Assembly: GCF_033473495.1 (NCBI RefSeq)
Contig: NC_088941.1
Coordinates: 2,852,001 to 2,916,000, forward strand
Direction of reading: 5' to 3'
Origin: Cercospora beticola
Lineage: Eukaryota > Ascomycota > Dothideomycetes > Mycosphaerellales > Mycosphaerellaceae
DNA length: 64,000 bases
The notes under the pieces: model-generated
What the model saw: the letters and a program-made list of their open reading frames with translations, nothing else
Told to the model about the DNA's origin: nothing
Databases searched by the model: none
Made by a program: the position numbers and the translations under genes
In this document: positions 12,176 to 23,687 of the stretch, one piece after another
Layout: each line of letters begins with the position of its first letter
Position numbering within the stretch: the stretch's first letter is position 1

Positions 12176-13770
12176 ATTTGCTGGCGCGTATTCCCTTTTG
12201 GTATCGGTGTGTTGCATGAAAATGAGAGCAAGCATACGCTGTCCGAAGAATGAAGGTGTGAAATGAACAGTAAATAAATTCTTGGCAATGAAAATGCTGC
12301 TGGCATGCGTTTCATCAGCCTTTCATTGATTCTGTTTCTACATGTTAAGGCTCGAAGATTACGTCTCTAGGAACCTGAAAGCTTAGCGGGCCAATAACAA
12401 GCAAGATACCTGGCAACGTCCGTATGGCAGACCGCTCGAGACTTTTCATTCTCGGGATACGTATCTCTCGGAAAATGAAAGTCCATGGGGCCAACTAAAC
12501 GAAAGCTGCTCAGCTACCTTAGTATCGTAGGCTGCTTGAGACATGGACGACTAGAAATCACGTCTCTGGATCATTAGAAGCTTGCAGAGCTATTCGAAGT
12601 TAGCATTATTGTCGAGCACTTCCAGGACAGAGCAAGGAGAAGACAGTTGTGAGAGTAGTTTGCTGAGATTGAAGACGTGAGAAATTGTTCCACTTTATAT
12701 GTGCAGACTGAAATCGAAATATCTCCTACCAAATCTCAACACTGTGAGCCTAGCTGCCAAAAGCTCAGCGATGGCCGTCTGCTCACTATCTTCCGGAGTC
12801 TATCGTCTTCATCCTGGAAATTTGGTGTTCTGCATGGAAGGGCAGGCCACACAGCTGCAAGAAGACCAATGAAACCTTCCTCGTGGCAGTGGCTTCCCGC
12901 TGCTTCTACAGTGAGTTTCGTTCTGGAGCTCCTGAGCCAGACTCTCCACAGCAAAATAGCACGATGCTGCTAGCAGAGTCGAGTCGATACGCAGTGGATC
13001 CAGTTCCGCGAGCGCTCTGCGGCTGAACGCTGCCACCCCTGGAGATCAATCGAAATTACTCGTAAATACTAGAACATGGAGAGGCACCACGTCTGCCACT
13101 TCTCGGCCGCTCGCCATCTCCCCCACATCAACTCTATCCATCAGCAGACGCCAGCGTGGGTAGTTCGCCCAGTAGAGAGGGGATGGTTGATCACAACACT
13201 TCTCGAGGTAACCGGTCCTGACCACGACAATTATGCTGAGTATCGCAGCGGACGTTTTGTGTTTGTTTCAGTAGAGATACCTGAGCCGTGAATACTTCAC
13301 TTGTGTTTTACTCGACGTTTCTCTGTTGATGTTGACGGGGCCGAGCCCGCGAGGCTAAGGATTGTCTGTGGGAGACAGCCTGTTTAGAGAGAGAGGTTTT
13401 ATAGACGTATCCACAGAGTTCAATTCCGTCATTCCAACTCTGCTGAAGATTGTCAAGGTCAAGCCAATAAGTCTGCAAAGGCCGAGCTGGAGTGACTCAT
13501 TGTGGAGATACGCAAATGTATAGCTTTTATTAGGAGCTGCTTTCTCGCGGATCGATTCGTTGTGAGCCATCGGATGTAGATATCGGTTGCGAAATCGTCG
13601 TATTCGTCCGATGGAAGTACATGGCAGGTCTCCAGCGCTGCTACTCTGATTCATCGCCATTATCTCATGCACTCGTAGAACCACCCTCTCCCTCCTCATT
13701 CCGATCCCACCAGATCGTGAACGCCACAGCCCCGAAACACCTCTTCAATCGAAAAAAAAAAACGACCATC
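12176..13770. other. Intergenic region, about 1.6 kb
   Basis: It holds the degenerate ~100 nt tandem repeat at about 12357-12610 and otherwise only short uninformative open frames. The longest is 114 codons on the minus strand at 13355-13699; another is 71 codons on plus at 13076-13291. Neither has a recognisable motif or a paired exon, and I do not call them genes. An A-run of about ten bases is at 13754-13763, just beyond the 3' end of the MYND gene. Confidence 0.5.
12357..12610. repeat. Degenerate tandem repeat, about 2.5 copies, period ~100 nt
   Basis: Units begin at about 12359 (ATTACGTCTCTAGG), 12458 (ATACGTATCTCTCGG) and 12557 (ATCACGTCTCTGG). Within each unit a GAAAG/AGAAG core, GGGCCAA and a CCG/GGCTGCTCGAGAC-like stretch recur at matching offsets. 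The copies are strongly diverged. No coding frame runs through all of them. Confidence 0.6.
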
Positions 13771-14170
13771 TCACGTATCAAATTGCCACTTCTGTAGCCC
13801 ACCGCGGAAGGTATCCGCCTTTGGTGGCGCTCTCGACGCCATCTTCACAGGCGCAGTCTTTGCATATTCCTGGGCCAGTCCCGCACAGACCTTCTTGTGT
13901 TTCTTGGCGTGTGATTTCTTGCAGTCGCGAGAGCAGTATGAGACGCTATGGCACATTGTGCAAGGCTTGAGAATTTGAGGCTCGTCTTCTGATGTGGAGG
14001 TCTCGGCTTTATTGCAGTTGGCGCATGTCTTTTGTGAGGAGGAAGAAGAATCTGGAGTGGATGGATTAATTTTGGCTTCGAAGAGGAAAGAATGGAGGCG
14101 AACCTGATGGAGGAGCGTTGTCTTCGTTGTTTGCGCTCGTATTCGAGGCTTGTCCTGCTGGTTCGGACAT
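13771..14170 (-). CDS. Small MYND-type zinc finger protein
   Basis: Exons 14170-14104 and 14051-13771 around a 52 nt intron (14052-14103, GTTCGC...CTCCAG), 115 aa. The weak donor is accepted because the join puts a Met start, a Ser-rich linker and the finger in one frame. The MYND motif (CANC, then CTMC, YCSRDC, KKHKKVC) spans about residues 30-75. MYND fingers bind proline-rich partners, often in transcription or signalling. Apart from the finger there is only a disordered leader and a basic tail, so this is a stand-alone adaptor-like protein with unknown partner. An unspliced reading starting further upstream is possible but loses the natural N-terminus. Confidence 0.75.
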
Positions 14171-14556
14171 TCTGGCTGATTGTTCGTTTCCAAATTGTGT
14201 CGACGCAATATTTGTTCTCAAGTGAACATTTCGACACGACTACGGCGAGCTGCAAGCGCAGTCGGGACATCGCAGCATTTAGCCAAGGTTTTCTCGGCCC
14301 CCGCTCCGCTCCGCTTCACCGACCGCCCGCCGAAATGACGACGCTTGAGCTTTGCGGCGCTACGAAGCTTCGACCATAGAGCTCCACCACGCTGCCTCTG
14401 TTCACCTCATACCGACCTAATTACAGGTCTGGTGCACTAAACAATATTCACCAGAACATCCAACATCGATATACAAGCCGAACCGGCAACCACGACTGAC
14501 TATGCAAGCATGAGGCACTTCAGGCTTCACTCCGCTCCAGCTCCTCCTCCCACGTC

Positions 14557-15606
14557 ATGCCTCGAGTCTACCCTCCCCTCGAAGGCCGGCAGCCCGCAGT
14601 CAACATCTCGCCCTCCCTAGTCGAATCGGTAGCAGGCTTCACTGCCGGCGTCGTCTCCACCCTCGTCGTCCACCCATTCGACGTCGTCAAGACCCGCTTA
14701 CAAATCGAGCAGAACGAGATCAGCAGCAGCAACAATGGACAACAACTTCGCTCACGTCGAGGCGCCTCATGGCGTGTCATTCGCCAAATCGCCGCCGAAG
14801 CCGTCCATGGCACCTCTCCCGATATGCCCAAAGCTTATCGCGGCGCCCTCACCCAGTCCGGAGAGACCGTCCGAGCATTCTATCGAGGCTTGATGCCGAA
14901 CATGATAGGCAATTCAGTCAGTTGGGCGTTGTACTTCATGTGGTACGGGAATATCAAAGACCTTGTGCGTGCGGCACGACACAGCAGTACAGGCCAATCG
15001 ACACTGAATAGCTCGGATTATTTCCTCGCCTCGGGCATCAGTGGGATATTGACTGCCGTCTTTACAAATCCAATCTGGGTCATCAAAACGCGAATGTTGA
15101 GCACGGCACGTAATGCACCAGGCGCATACAAGAGCATCGCATCCGGAACTGCGAGTCTGTACAAAAGTGAAGGCCTTCGCGGCTTCTACCGCGGCCTACT
15201 TCCGAGCCTCTTTGGCGTCAGCCATGGCGCGATCCAATTCATGGCCTATGAACAGTTGAAGAATCGATGGGCGCTGCATCGCGAAAATGGCAAAGTAGGG
15301 TTGACGAATCTTGACTACCTCCAATTGTCCGCTGTTAGCAAAATGTTCGCCGGGAGTATCACGTATCCTTATCAAGTGGTGCGAGCGCGCTTGCAAACGT
15401 ACGATGCGCCAAAGAGATACAATGGGGCATGGGATGTGGTGACGAAGGTTTTCCGCAATGAGGGGTTACCGGGGTTCTATAAGGGGCTGGGGCCGAATTT
15501 GGTGAGAGTCCTGCCGAGCACTTGTGTGACTTTCTTGGTGTACGAGAACGTCAAGTTCTACCTCCCGCGGATGTGGCAGGATGAGGCGGCCGACATCGAT
15601 ATATGA
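14557..15606 (+). CDS. flx1: Mitochondrial carrier, FAD/folate transporter type (Flx1-like)
   Basis: Single exon, 349 aa. Three carrier repeats with the signature PX[DE]XX[KR]X[KR]: HPFDVVKTRLQ (about 47-57), NPIWVIKTRM (about 170-180) and YPYQVVRARLQ (about 270-280). Six transmembrane helices are expected in the inner membrane. A tryptophan in the second signature (PIW) is typical of the FAD/folate, pyrimidine and NAD carrier branch. Flx1 brings FAD into mitochondria in yeast; the mammalian relative carries folate or FAD. The branch is well supported; exact substrate is inference. A short insert rich in Ser/Asn/Gln sits between helices 1 and 2. The neighbours are unrelated. Confidence 0.85.
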   Translation: MPRVYPPLEGRQPAVNISPSLVESVAGFTAGVVSTLVVHPFDVVKTRLQIEQNEISSSNNGQQLRSRRGASWRVIRQIAAEAVHGTSPDMPKAYRGALTQSGETVRAFYRGLMPNMIGNSVSWALYFMWYGNIKDLVRAARHSSTGQSTLNSSDYFLASGISGILTAVFTNPIWVIKTRMLSTARNAPGAYKSIASGTASLYKSEGLRGFYRGLLPSLFGVSHGAIQFMAYEQLKNRWALHRENGKVGLTNLDYLQLSAVSKMFAGSITYPYQVVRARLQTYDAPKRYNGAWDVVTKVFRNEGLPGFYKGLGPNLVRVLPSTCVTFLVYENVKFYLPRMWQDEAADIDI

Positions 15607-16323
15607 GGGGACTGAAGTCGGATCGTTCGAAAGTACTTATTCAGGATGCTACCTGGTGTCGACACGACTTCTAAAGCCCGGCTCTTTGGAGCCGAAAGCC
15701 TGAATCTCTTGGAGCGTGCTATGGCATTTGCGATAGCACTTCTTGTGACAACCAGCTATGGGCCTTGTCATTGTGAGTCTACCCGCAGTCACGATCTTGG
15801 AAGCGATCGGCGCATTCGGGCCCGCAAATCTGCATCGAATCTGCAAGCTGGTCGCCGTGACTGCTTTTCCACTCCGGCGGACCGGCGAAGTAAGCTAAGC
15901 CAGCGAGCCACCGCGAGTAGACGTAAACCTGCTTGGAACGACGCAACACATGCGACCGTGGCTTTTGACACAAAGAGACAGAGAACTTGCCAGCCGGGGA
16001 AAGCGCCAACACGGAATGAAGTCGTAAGACTGGGAAGACGAAACAGTCAGAGTTGAAAAGAAAATCACAGAGATCTGAGTCTCAAAGCATTTGCACATAG
16101 CCTCATTCTTGGTTTTCGTATTGAAACGCATGTGCATAGGGAAATGATAGCGTAGGGATGGCGAACGGCGTTCTACAAGGATGGAACCGCAATACGGTAT
16201 ATTATGCAAGCAAGGAGCTCGACTGAAGTGCTCAGGAAGCTCATGTGTGCGGGCAGAAAGTGGATTATCGCATATAGTAGCCCTGGTGAGGAATCAAAAG
16301 AACTTCGCAACCTGCCTCAGCAT
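15607..16323. other. Intergenic, about 720 nt between convergent genes
   Basis: This is the space between the 3' ends of the carrier (plus) and the P450 (minus). Only short overlapping open frames are seen and none has motif support. It should contain both polyadenylation regions. Confidence 0.5.
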
Positions 16324-18141
16324 TTACTTCGAAGCAAAAGTCACTCTCGCAAACACCTTATCCGCCTTGACGAACCAGCGATTCAAGCCTTCCAGTTCCG
16401 TCACATCTCCAAAGTTCAAATCAAAGCGACGAACGATCATCGGTACGATCTTTGAGATTTCGAGGAGACTTATGTTTTTGCCGAGACAGGTGCGAGAACC
16501 GGCTCCGAACTATTTTGAATCCAAGTGTTAGACATAGGGACAAAAGAATTTGGGCGATGTGTGGACATCTTACTGTGAGATTGTAGGCGTCTTGCATCGA
16601 AGTCTTCTCGCCTAGCCATCGGTCAGGCTCGAAAGATTCCGCGTCTGGTCCGAAGACGTCTTTGTTCGCGTGTGCGACCCAGGGGTTGATTCCTACGACG
16701 GTCTATTGTTCGATCGTTAGCGAGAGAAGGTGGCCGTGTGATACGAATTTAGGACTTACGCCAGCTGGGATCTCGACTCCAGCAATGTTGCATCCTTCTG
16801 CCGGCACGACACGTGGCATGGGAAGTGCAACAGATGGGAAGACACGCATGCCCTCTTTGATCACGGCCTGGAGGAATGGGAGCTTCTGAGCCTCTTGGAA
16901 GGTGATGTTTTCCGATGCTGTCCCATTCTGTACAGCCTCTTCCAGCTCTTGTCGTAACCTCTCCAGATGTTTCGGATTCCGATAGACATGGAACAGAATC
17001 GATGTCAACGCGATACTGGTAGTATCCGACCCCGCAAAAACATTCATCATCGCAGCCCGCTGGACTTCGGTATCCGTGATGCGCCCAGACTGATTCTCGG
17101 CTGCACTCAACAATGTCGAAACCATATCCGAAGAAGTTGAGTTGAAATTCCCGCCGCTGGACTTTTCTTGTCGTCTTCGATCGATCTCGTGGTCTACCCA
17201 TTTGAGCAGGTGTTTTGTCATCGGATTCGGTAGTCCTAAGAATTGGAAGGTTTTGAGAACGCCTCTGTGTAAGCGGGGAAAGAGTCCGCCAACTGTGCTC
17301 ATGAAAAGTCTCGTGTCGAGGGTTTCGATGCAGCCGTCGATGTCACTTTCTTTGGCAACGAAGCCAGGAATTTTGTTGAACTGTTTCCGAGTCAGTCGAA
17401 AAAAGGTCTTCCACGATTTGAAGAGAAGCAAGGCATACCGAGATCTGACAGATGACATCGAAAGCCATGAACTGGGCAAGTCGTGGGAGATCAATACTCG
17501 CGGACATCTTCGCTTTCAACGTGAGACTCTGCTCTAGGATCTCTCTGCACTGATCGACACCAGACTCGTATGCGAGCAGCGCGGACATGGCGTATGAGGA
17601 AGCGAGTTTGCGACGGTCTTGGGCGTGAATGTGAGGGTCGCGCTCGTTGAAAACATTGTTCCAGCTGGGTTCGGCCCAGGTATCGTACCAATTGGACTGG
17701 ATCAGTGAGCATCAGTATTCGGAGATGCCAGGATTTGGCAAGGCATTCAAGCCGCTGAACTCACCTTTGTGAATTTGGTGCCATGGCCGTAGAGCTGTTT
17801 GCTAGCCTCAAAGTCGTCAACGCTGTAGTATCCTGGGGCAATGCGGACAATGGGACCTGCGAAATCAACCATCAGCTCGCTCTCCATTGAGTAATGCCTA
17901 CGAGCCACCCACCATATTCTGCATGAAGCTGTCTGTTCGTCCTATGGAAGTCGCCCTTGACGTATTGCCGGACGAGCCAAAGTTTTGTGAAGCGCGCAGC
18001 TAGAGGTCCCGGAACTCTTCTGAGCGGATCCGTTACTGCCACAACGAGTGGCCGAGCAACGTAGAACAGGATCGCGGCGCCTAGAAGCAGCTGCAAGTAT
18101 AGACCCCGAGAGGAACCTGCCTCCACAGCGGTGGGATCCAT
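16324..18141 (-). CDS. Cytochrome P450 monooxygenase, six exons (pisatin-demethylase-like)
   Basis: Exons 18141-17913, 17856-17765, 17696-17439, 17380-16760, 16702-16574 and 16509-16324; all joins keep phase; 504 aa. An N-terminal membrane anchor (about 15-40) is followed by a proline hinge (RRVPGP). The I-helix has AGSDTTS, the K-helix EGMR, the meander FEPDRW and the heme loop FGAGSRTCLGK, with the cysteine as axial ligand. Microsomal class II P450s need the host P450 reductase. The N-terminal half (YGPIVRIAP, RRKLASSYAMS) resembles fungal pisatin-demethylase/benzoate-hydroxylase-type P450s acting on small aromatic or plant compounds. Substrate is not deducible. No biosynthetic cluster partners are next to it. 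Confidence 0.9.
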
Positions 18142-18856
18142 ATCGATTTTTCAAATGGCTTATCAACTTGTGTCAGTCTTGGAAGAAGTGCAGCTTTGAC
18201 ACCACGATGTTTGAACAGAGCGAACGAGAAAGAGTACCCCTCATGAACATGGAGAAAGCATGTCGACTGTTGAGTAATCTCTTCTCCATTGTAGCAAGTT
18301 CTCATGTACCACAGGACGGAGTTTCGTCTGGTACAAAATCTCCGGTCAACGACATTATTCTTTTGCAGACTTGCAGTAGCGAAGTGGGAGCGGAGGTAGC
18401 GTAAAGCAACTGCCGCCCACAAGACGAGCGTTTCCAGACTGAAAGCAGAAGGAGAGCAGAAAAAGAGAGGTAATGTGACGCTGTTTCCCCACATATCCGC
18501 ACGACATGTCTGCCGGCATGCCGATCCGAAGCCCTAGCTTCATCTATTGGAGACTTGGCACCAGACCAGCCCCGCAACATTGCAGAGGCAGCAACTGATT
18601 TATTCGGGAGAGGCGTCTGGAGTCGTTCCGTTGCTCGGATGTGAGGAAGGAGGGCGTTCCGGGGGCCAATCCACTTGCCCAAGATGTTTGCGAATCTCTG
18701 TCGTATTGCTGCGGGCTTGTGTGGCGTGGTGGTGGTGTTCTCCGCAAGCGCGCCCGCTCGTCCCCGCCCCCGCTTCACTTCGTGTTCATGTGAGGCTGCA
18801 ATCAATATCTGTTTGGATATTCTCATCAATTCCTGGATCGTTCGGACGATTCACCA
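18142..18856. other. Intergenic, about 715 nt
   Basis: It contains the upstream region of the P450 and the 3' flank of the ankyrin gene. A 175-codon open frame on minus (18302-18829) has an Arg/Thr/Pro composition without motif. I do not support it as a gene. Confidence 0.45.
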
Positions 18857-19872
18857 TCAAAGTCGAGCTGTCATAAGAGAGATCTGGTCCCTCAAGAACT
18901 GCGCCGCAGCTTCATGGCCCTCCATCTCCGCCCTTTCTAACGCCACTTGTCCACAAGAATCTTTAATGTCCAGCTTCGCCCCATGTCTGACGAGAAGTCT
19001 CAAAATGTCCTCGTAGCCTTTCGCTGCGGCGAAATGCAAAGGAGTGCCTAGGCCGAAGGCCTCATGCATCCGATATGCTTCAGGCCTGTCGTCTTGGTGC
19101 AGCACCGCATTCACCGGAGCGCCTTTTTGCAAGAGGTACTCGACCATCTGCTCGCGCTCGCGCCCATTTTCACGCCCGATGGCGGCGTGGAGCAACGAGC
19201 TTTGCTCAATGTTGCCGCCGTGATCGAATAGCATTTCGACGACGCGGAAGGAAGCATATTGAATAGCAGAGGATAGCGGTGTCCTGCCCATCATGCAGCT
19301 GGCGTTGGGGTCCGCCCCCATCGTCAAGAACCACGCAGTGAGATCCTCGTCCGTGACAGCATATCTGACAACGAGTGAGCGCCGTTTCCCGGGACATGAG
19401 TTGGGAAGAGAGTGCATTCTTACGCGAGCGCTGGCGGTTCATCCCACGACAATGCTTTGTTGATAGCCCACGCATGCTCGAACAACAATTTGAGGATGAT
19501 TCTGTCTCCCCTCGAGACCGCTTGTTTTACCTCAACGTGGGAAACTGGTATGTTTTCGGACAACAGGTATGCTACGATTTCGTGATGTTCATGTTCGATG
19601 GCTAGGAGAAGAGAGCGGCGGGCGGCATGATGATCCGGCCTGTCGACCACTTGCCGATATGCGGCGAGAGATTGTCTCACGGCAGTAAGATTGCCCGCTT
19701 CTGAGGCACCCTCGATCTCCTTACTGAGTGACATGGCGTCAGCAGGCACTGTATGATCGGCAGACAGCGAAGGATCAGATGGATTCAACACAGCGTCAAA
19801 GTCGAACTCGTCCAGAGATGGTGGTGGAAGAGATGCTAGCGTCGACTTGATATCCGTATTAAGCCATGCCAT
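18857..19872 (-). CDS. Ankyrin repeat protein
   Basis: Exons 19872-19424 and 19364-18857 with a 59 nt intron (GTAAGA...GTCAG), 318 aa. An acidic, Ser-rich N-terminus (about 1-50) is followed by five or six ankyrin-like units. Clear ones are DEDLTAWFLTMGADPN, GRTPLSSAIQYASFRVVEMLFDHGGNI, REQMVEYLLQKGAPVN and the canonical GTPLHFAAAKGYEDILRLLVRHGAKLD, followed by a capping repeat. There is no enzyme domain, signal peptide or membrane segment. It is probably a cytosolic protein-interaction module. The partner is unknown. Confidence 0.85.
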
Positions 19873-20249
19873 GGCGATTTCAAAATTCCAGTGTGTTGAG
19901 TAGAAGTAAAGTGTGATGACCGGCTGCGGGTGAGGGAAGTGTCATGGATCGAGAGGGAGATGTGAGATACACTGTGGAGGCGGGCATGTGCCAAGCCGAA
20001 GCGCTAAACAATTGGTTCAGGTGGCGTCGCGCGAGGCGAGGCTCAGGCCTCGTTCAAATTTAGCACAGGCCCAGGGTTCACGCGTCGGAAAAAGGTGCTA
20101 TGGTGCCTCTGCAAATATTTCATGTCCAATGAATAATCGCTCGACAGCCTCAGACACAGGCGCGAGGAAACAACTTTGACAATATAAATCAGCCAAATCA
20201 TTCCTGTCATCATGCACTTCCCAGCAACCTTGACTGAATTTACAAAAGC

Positions 20250-20777
20250 ATGGCCATCACACTCCTTGAAGTCCGCAACAAGTCAGACGCCTTGATGGTA
20301 CCAATGAACGAAGTCAGATCTGGAGCTTGGTCATCAACTCTGCAATTTCTGGCCACGGAAGGACTGAATTCGTGTACTGCTGTGGCGATTGTCTCCAGGA
20401 ACGGAAGTGTGCTCGCTCACATTGCCCCTAGAACAGAGTCCGTACCCGGAGACGACAATGTGCGGGTTTTGATGCAATCGGTCATTCAGCATTACAACTC
20501 GAGAAAGCAAGCGGGACTTTCCCCGGACTCCACGACAAGCATCGTCCTGACCGCGGTATATGGCGGCAACATTGCGTTGCCCAACCAAATCAACACTATA
20601 CGGCTTGTGCTGGATAGACTTGGGCTACCGATCGTCTTCCAGCAGTACCGCGTCCATGAGATAGGAGAGCATCGCCGCGAGGGAGAGACATCCATCATAG
20701 TCCATGGCCGCCACGGACGCGATCCTCGGATCTATGTCAACGATCGATTGTTCGTCAGCAAGACCACGAACCAATAA
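20250..20777 (+). CDS. Uncharacterised single-exon protein
   Basis: 175 aa from ATG 20250. It has an alternating beta/alpha look (TAVAIVSRNGSVLAHIAP, then TSIVLTAVYGGNI, then IRLVLDRLGLPIVFQQYRV). It ends in a polar tail (RDPRIYVNDRLFVSKTTNQ). No catalytic motif or membrane segment is recognised. The even amino-acid composition and clean start suggest a real cytosolic protein of a fungal-restricted family, but I cannot name it. Confidence 0.65.
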   Translation: MAITLLEVRNKSDALMVPMNEVRSGAWSSTLQFLATEGLNSCTAVAIVSRNGSVLAHIAPRTESVPGDDNVRVLMQSVIQHYNSRKQAGLSPDSTTSIVLTAVYGGNIALPNQINTIRLVLDRLGLPIVFQQYRVHEIGEHRREGETSIIVHGRHGRDPRIYVNDRLFVSKTTNQ

Positions 20778-21807
20778 ACTCTTATTGTCTTGTATTGACA
20801 ATGGGAGGGAGACGATGCAGCACCGCATTTGGGAAAGCATGCGGGTGCAGGGAGGAGATTAGAATGTTTGACCGAGATTCACGGCTGTCGATAAACGTCG
20901 AGTCAGCGAGTTAGCTGTACAGCAATAGGAGCCATGGCGAGGATCTTGCAATGCTGCGTGACAGCTCACGAAAGCAGTAGCGGTCTGCGAGAGCCTGCGA
21001 AGCGGCCAGGATGTGTTCGGAGGAGGAAATCCCCGAATGCTTCGGGTGGCCTCCGCAAAACGCCAACAACGACTGCATGCTGTATCGACGTCGGGTGGTA
21101 AAAGACCGGTCTACCAAGCACTGCTACCGCATCATGTTGCTTCCTCGCAAGGCCCAGTAACCGTCTATCTCTTCGCTACCTCGTTGAGGCTCCACGGATT
21201 TACGGCATAGAGCTTGAAAACGCCTTTGCATTTGGCCAGTGCGGTCGTGCTTGTGTAAAGCAAGCGGGATACCAAAGTTCGTGAAATTGTCTTCAAGGCC
21301 GATGCCCCGCGAAGGGAGTACTTTGTTCGAACTGAGATCGACTCAGAAAGAGACCAGCCAGGTGAATTCCCCAGAATGCGAGAACGAAGAAAAGACAGCA
21401 ACGTACCGTGTCCTTCATTAGAGGAGTCCCTAATCTGCTGCTGATGCTGCACAAATCTGCGGTTTTGTCGACGAACGATCCGAGAGCCAGGACTCTCCCA
21501 TCTAACCTCGAATATATAACTTCCCAATTGTGAAATTCCTGCTCCCGAGAGTCTGGTTCCCATTGAGACAACGATGCGAAAAAAGAAACAAAACCCCCAA
21601 ATGCAAGCCTTCCTCCCTCGAGGTGACAATTTTTCTACACAGGGCATTTCCCAATCAAAATATTAAGAACAACGCCAGACCACGTACATACATCCCGACC
21701 TCAGCACCCCAAATGCCGCTGACTGCTGTGGTATCTTATTCGCCTGCCCGCCCCATTCAAAATCAATCATTTTACTCCTCTGGTCATCTTTCTTTGCGTA
21801 CTCTCGA
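20778..21807. other. Intergenic, about 1 kb, with one weak candidate gene
   Basis: Apart from the weak minus-strand candidate at about 21293-21571, I see only short overlapping frames. The right end is the 3' flank of the GDP-mannose transporter. Confidence 0.4.
21293..21571 (-). CDS. Weak candidate for a small gene
   Basis: A frame from ATG 21571 encodes MSQWEPDSREQEFHNWEVIY and onwards, about 55 residues that look coding. It then meets a good donor (GTACGT at about 21411-21416). An acceptor (GATCTCAG) follows about 90 nt later, leaving a short tail in one of several frames. No family is recognised. It may be a small gene, a degraded fragment or noise. Confidence 0.25.
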   Translation of the reverse strand: MSQWEPDSREQEFHNWEVIYSRLDGRVLALGSFVDKTADLCSISSRLGTPLMKDTVRCCLFFVLAFWGIHLAGLFLSRSQFEQSTPFAGHRP

Positions 21808-23066
21808 TCATGACTTTAGCGAGTCCTTCAAGCTCTGCGCACTCGCGCTTGTTGTGGGAAGGACGTTGTCCTTGCTCTTGCTCGACCAGACTTTGGAAAG
21901 TGCGAAAACAAGACCAGAGACGAAACCGACGAAGATGGCCGAAACGCTGGCCATTGTAACTGGGGCATCGAAAAAGACGAGGCCGGAAATGGCGATGGGG
22001 AGCTTGTTGAGAGCGCCGACCATGGAGTAAGTGGTCGACGATGTCACACGGACACACCAGGCGCTAGTGTAGGAGATGAAGATGCTGCTGAGGCCGGTGA
22101 AGATCATTGCGGCGATCATGAGCTGCTGTCGTCCTGGTGGGAAGTTGACGGCCAGGTTGGCAGCGGACCAGTCCTCGAGGAGAAGCGAAGCGATGAGGAG
22201 GATAGGGATCGTGAGCAGGTTGTTGTAGTACATGGCTGTATCATGGTCAGTACATGTGTAGCAGCTGCGACGCTGCAATACTCACTGTCAAAGTCCTTGA
22301 AGTTAGTCAACTTAATGCGCTTCCTCATGCCCAGCACGTAGCCGGCAGAGCAGACGCAGTTCAGGGCCATCCAAATGTATCCCGCGTTCAAAGTAGCGAT
22401 CTTCTCAGCGGCCTCGCCTGTCACCGCAGTTCCTCCATATGACGAAAGTGCGTGGGTGATGTCCGCCCATGCTGCAATGATACTGCTCAGGACCATGAGA
22501 CCGAAACTCAAGAGAGCCATGCCGGTGACGGAGCCTCCAAACCATAGCACCTCGCCATATGCAATGAGAATGATTGTCAAGTTTTTGAAGATGGTGTAGA
22601 CTGGAATGCTCAGGAACTGCAAGGCCTTGATGGAGGTGTAGATCATGCCGATCAGGAGGAGCGATACAGGGAACCATTTTCGTGCCTCGTCCACGTTGAA
22701 GCCTCGATATGTGATGAATCCCATGGCCTTGCCAGTGGAGATGGCGAGAATACACACAATGGCCTGTAGAGCACACAATTAGCCTTTGGGGACCCCTGCT
22801 ATCTCGAGCTCGTATCGGGAACTTACCTGCACGGCCAGCAAGAAGAAGCTCAAATTCCACCCTGTGCCATTGACGCAGTATTTATTGGACACCGTCATGA
22901 GAATACTGCTCCCGCAGTATGCCAGAATGGAGAAGAGCGGGTTGTTGACTATGGCCGCGGGCGCAGCCATCTTAGGCACAACTGGCCTCGGAGCAGCCTC
23001 GAAATGGCCATTTGGCTGGCGGTCGCCCAGCTCTATTGTGAAGTCCCGCTTTTTCTCGTCCGCCAT
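21808..23066 (-). CDS. vrg4: GDP-mannose transporter (Vrg4/GmtA type)
   Basis: Exons 23066-22827, 22763-22286 and 22235-21808 with introns of 63 and 50 nt; 381 aa. It is a nucleotide-sugar transporter with about ten transmembrane helices. Family marks include [21 protein letters not shown] (about 150), AWADI and the C-terminal [19 protein letters not shown], which matches the GALNK motif that binds GDP-mannose in Vrg4. It exchanges cytosolic GDP-mannose for GMP across the Golgi membrane and so supplies mannan, N- and O-glycan and glycolipid mannosylation. The N-terminus (about 1-40) is cytosolic. It is divergent with the gene at 23688; they share a ~620 nt upstream region. Confidence 0.95.
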
Positions 23067-23687
23067 GTCGTACTGCTGGGATGGGACGTCGCTGTAGCGC
23101 GGTGGTTGCGGCGATGGGTCGCGCGACGGGAGAAGGGGGTTCGGCTTCTGCCAGGCTCGACTGGGACCGAGGGATCGCTGGACGCCGACGAAGGTAGTCG
23201 TGGTGGAGGACGTGTGCGCGGAGCGCTGAGAAGGGTGGAGGGGGAGTTGGAGGTGGAGTGTCGTAGAAAGGAGAGTCGGGAGAGATAGTGGATGAGCTGA
23301 ATGGGGTGGTGATGGCTCAAGGCCAGGCCAGGTAGACTTTTGGGGCGGCGATGGGCCAGGGTCCGCCGAGTTCGTGTCTTTCGCGATTGGGGAAATGGAC
23401 GACGCGCAAGCAGCTTTTTGTTGAGCCCGAATACTATAGCACAACACAACACAATTCTTCACCTGCACGTGTTGCTCACTTATATCAAGCTTCCTGCGGA
23501 GTCGAGCTTCTGCATTTGCACGTGCGATTTACAAGTCCTCGGCCGCTGCGACCTTCTCCTCAAGCATTCGACGCGGGTCTTGCCTGCTCTCGGCATAGCG
23601 GCGACTCCCGCCGCTACTGCGGACGAGCAGAACGATTCGTCCTCTCAGCGGGCAGGAAAGCACACAGCTCAATATCACCTCCTCCTC

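Noticed and set aside
13355..13699. A 114-codon minus-strand frame
   Set aside because: No recognisable motif, no exon partner and ordinary length for chance in this sequence.
18302..18829. A 175-codon minus-strand frame between the P450 and the ankyrin gene
   Set aside because: Biased composition, no motif, no splice partner, and overlapping frames on both strands.
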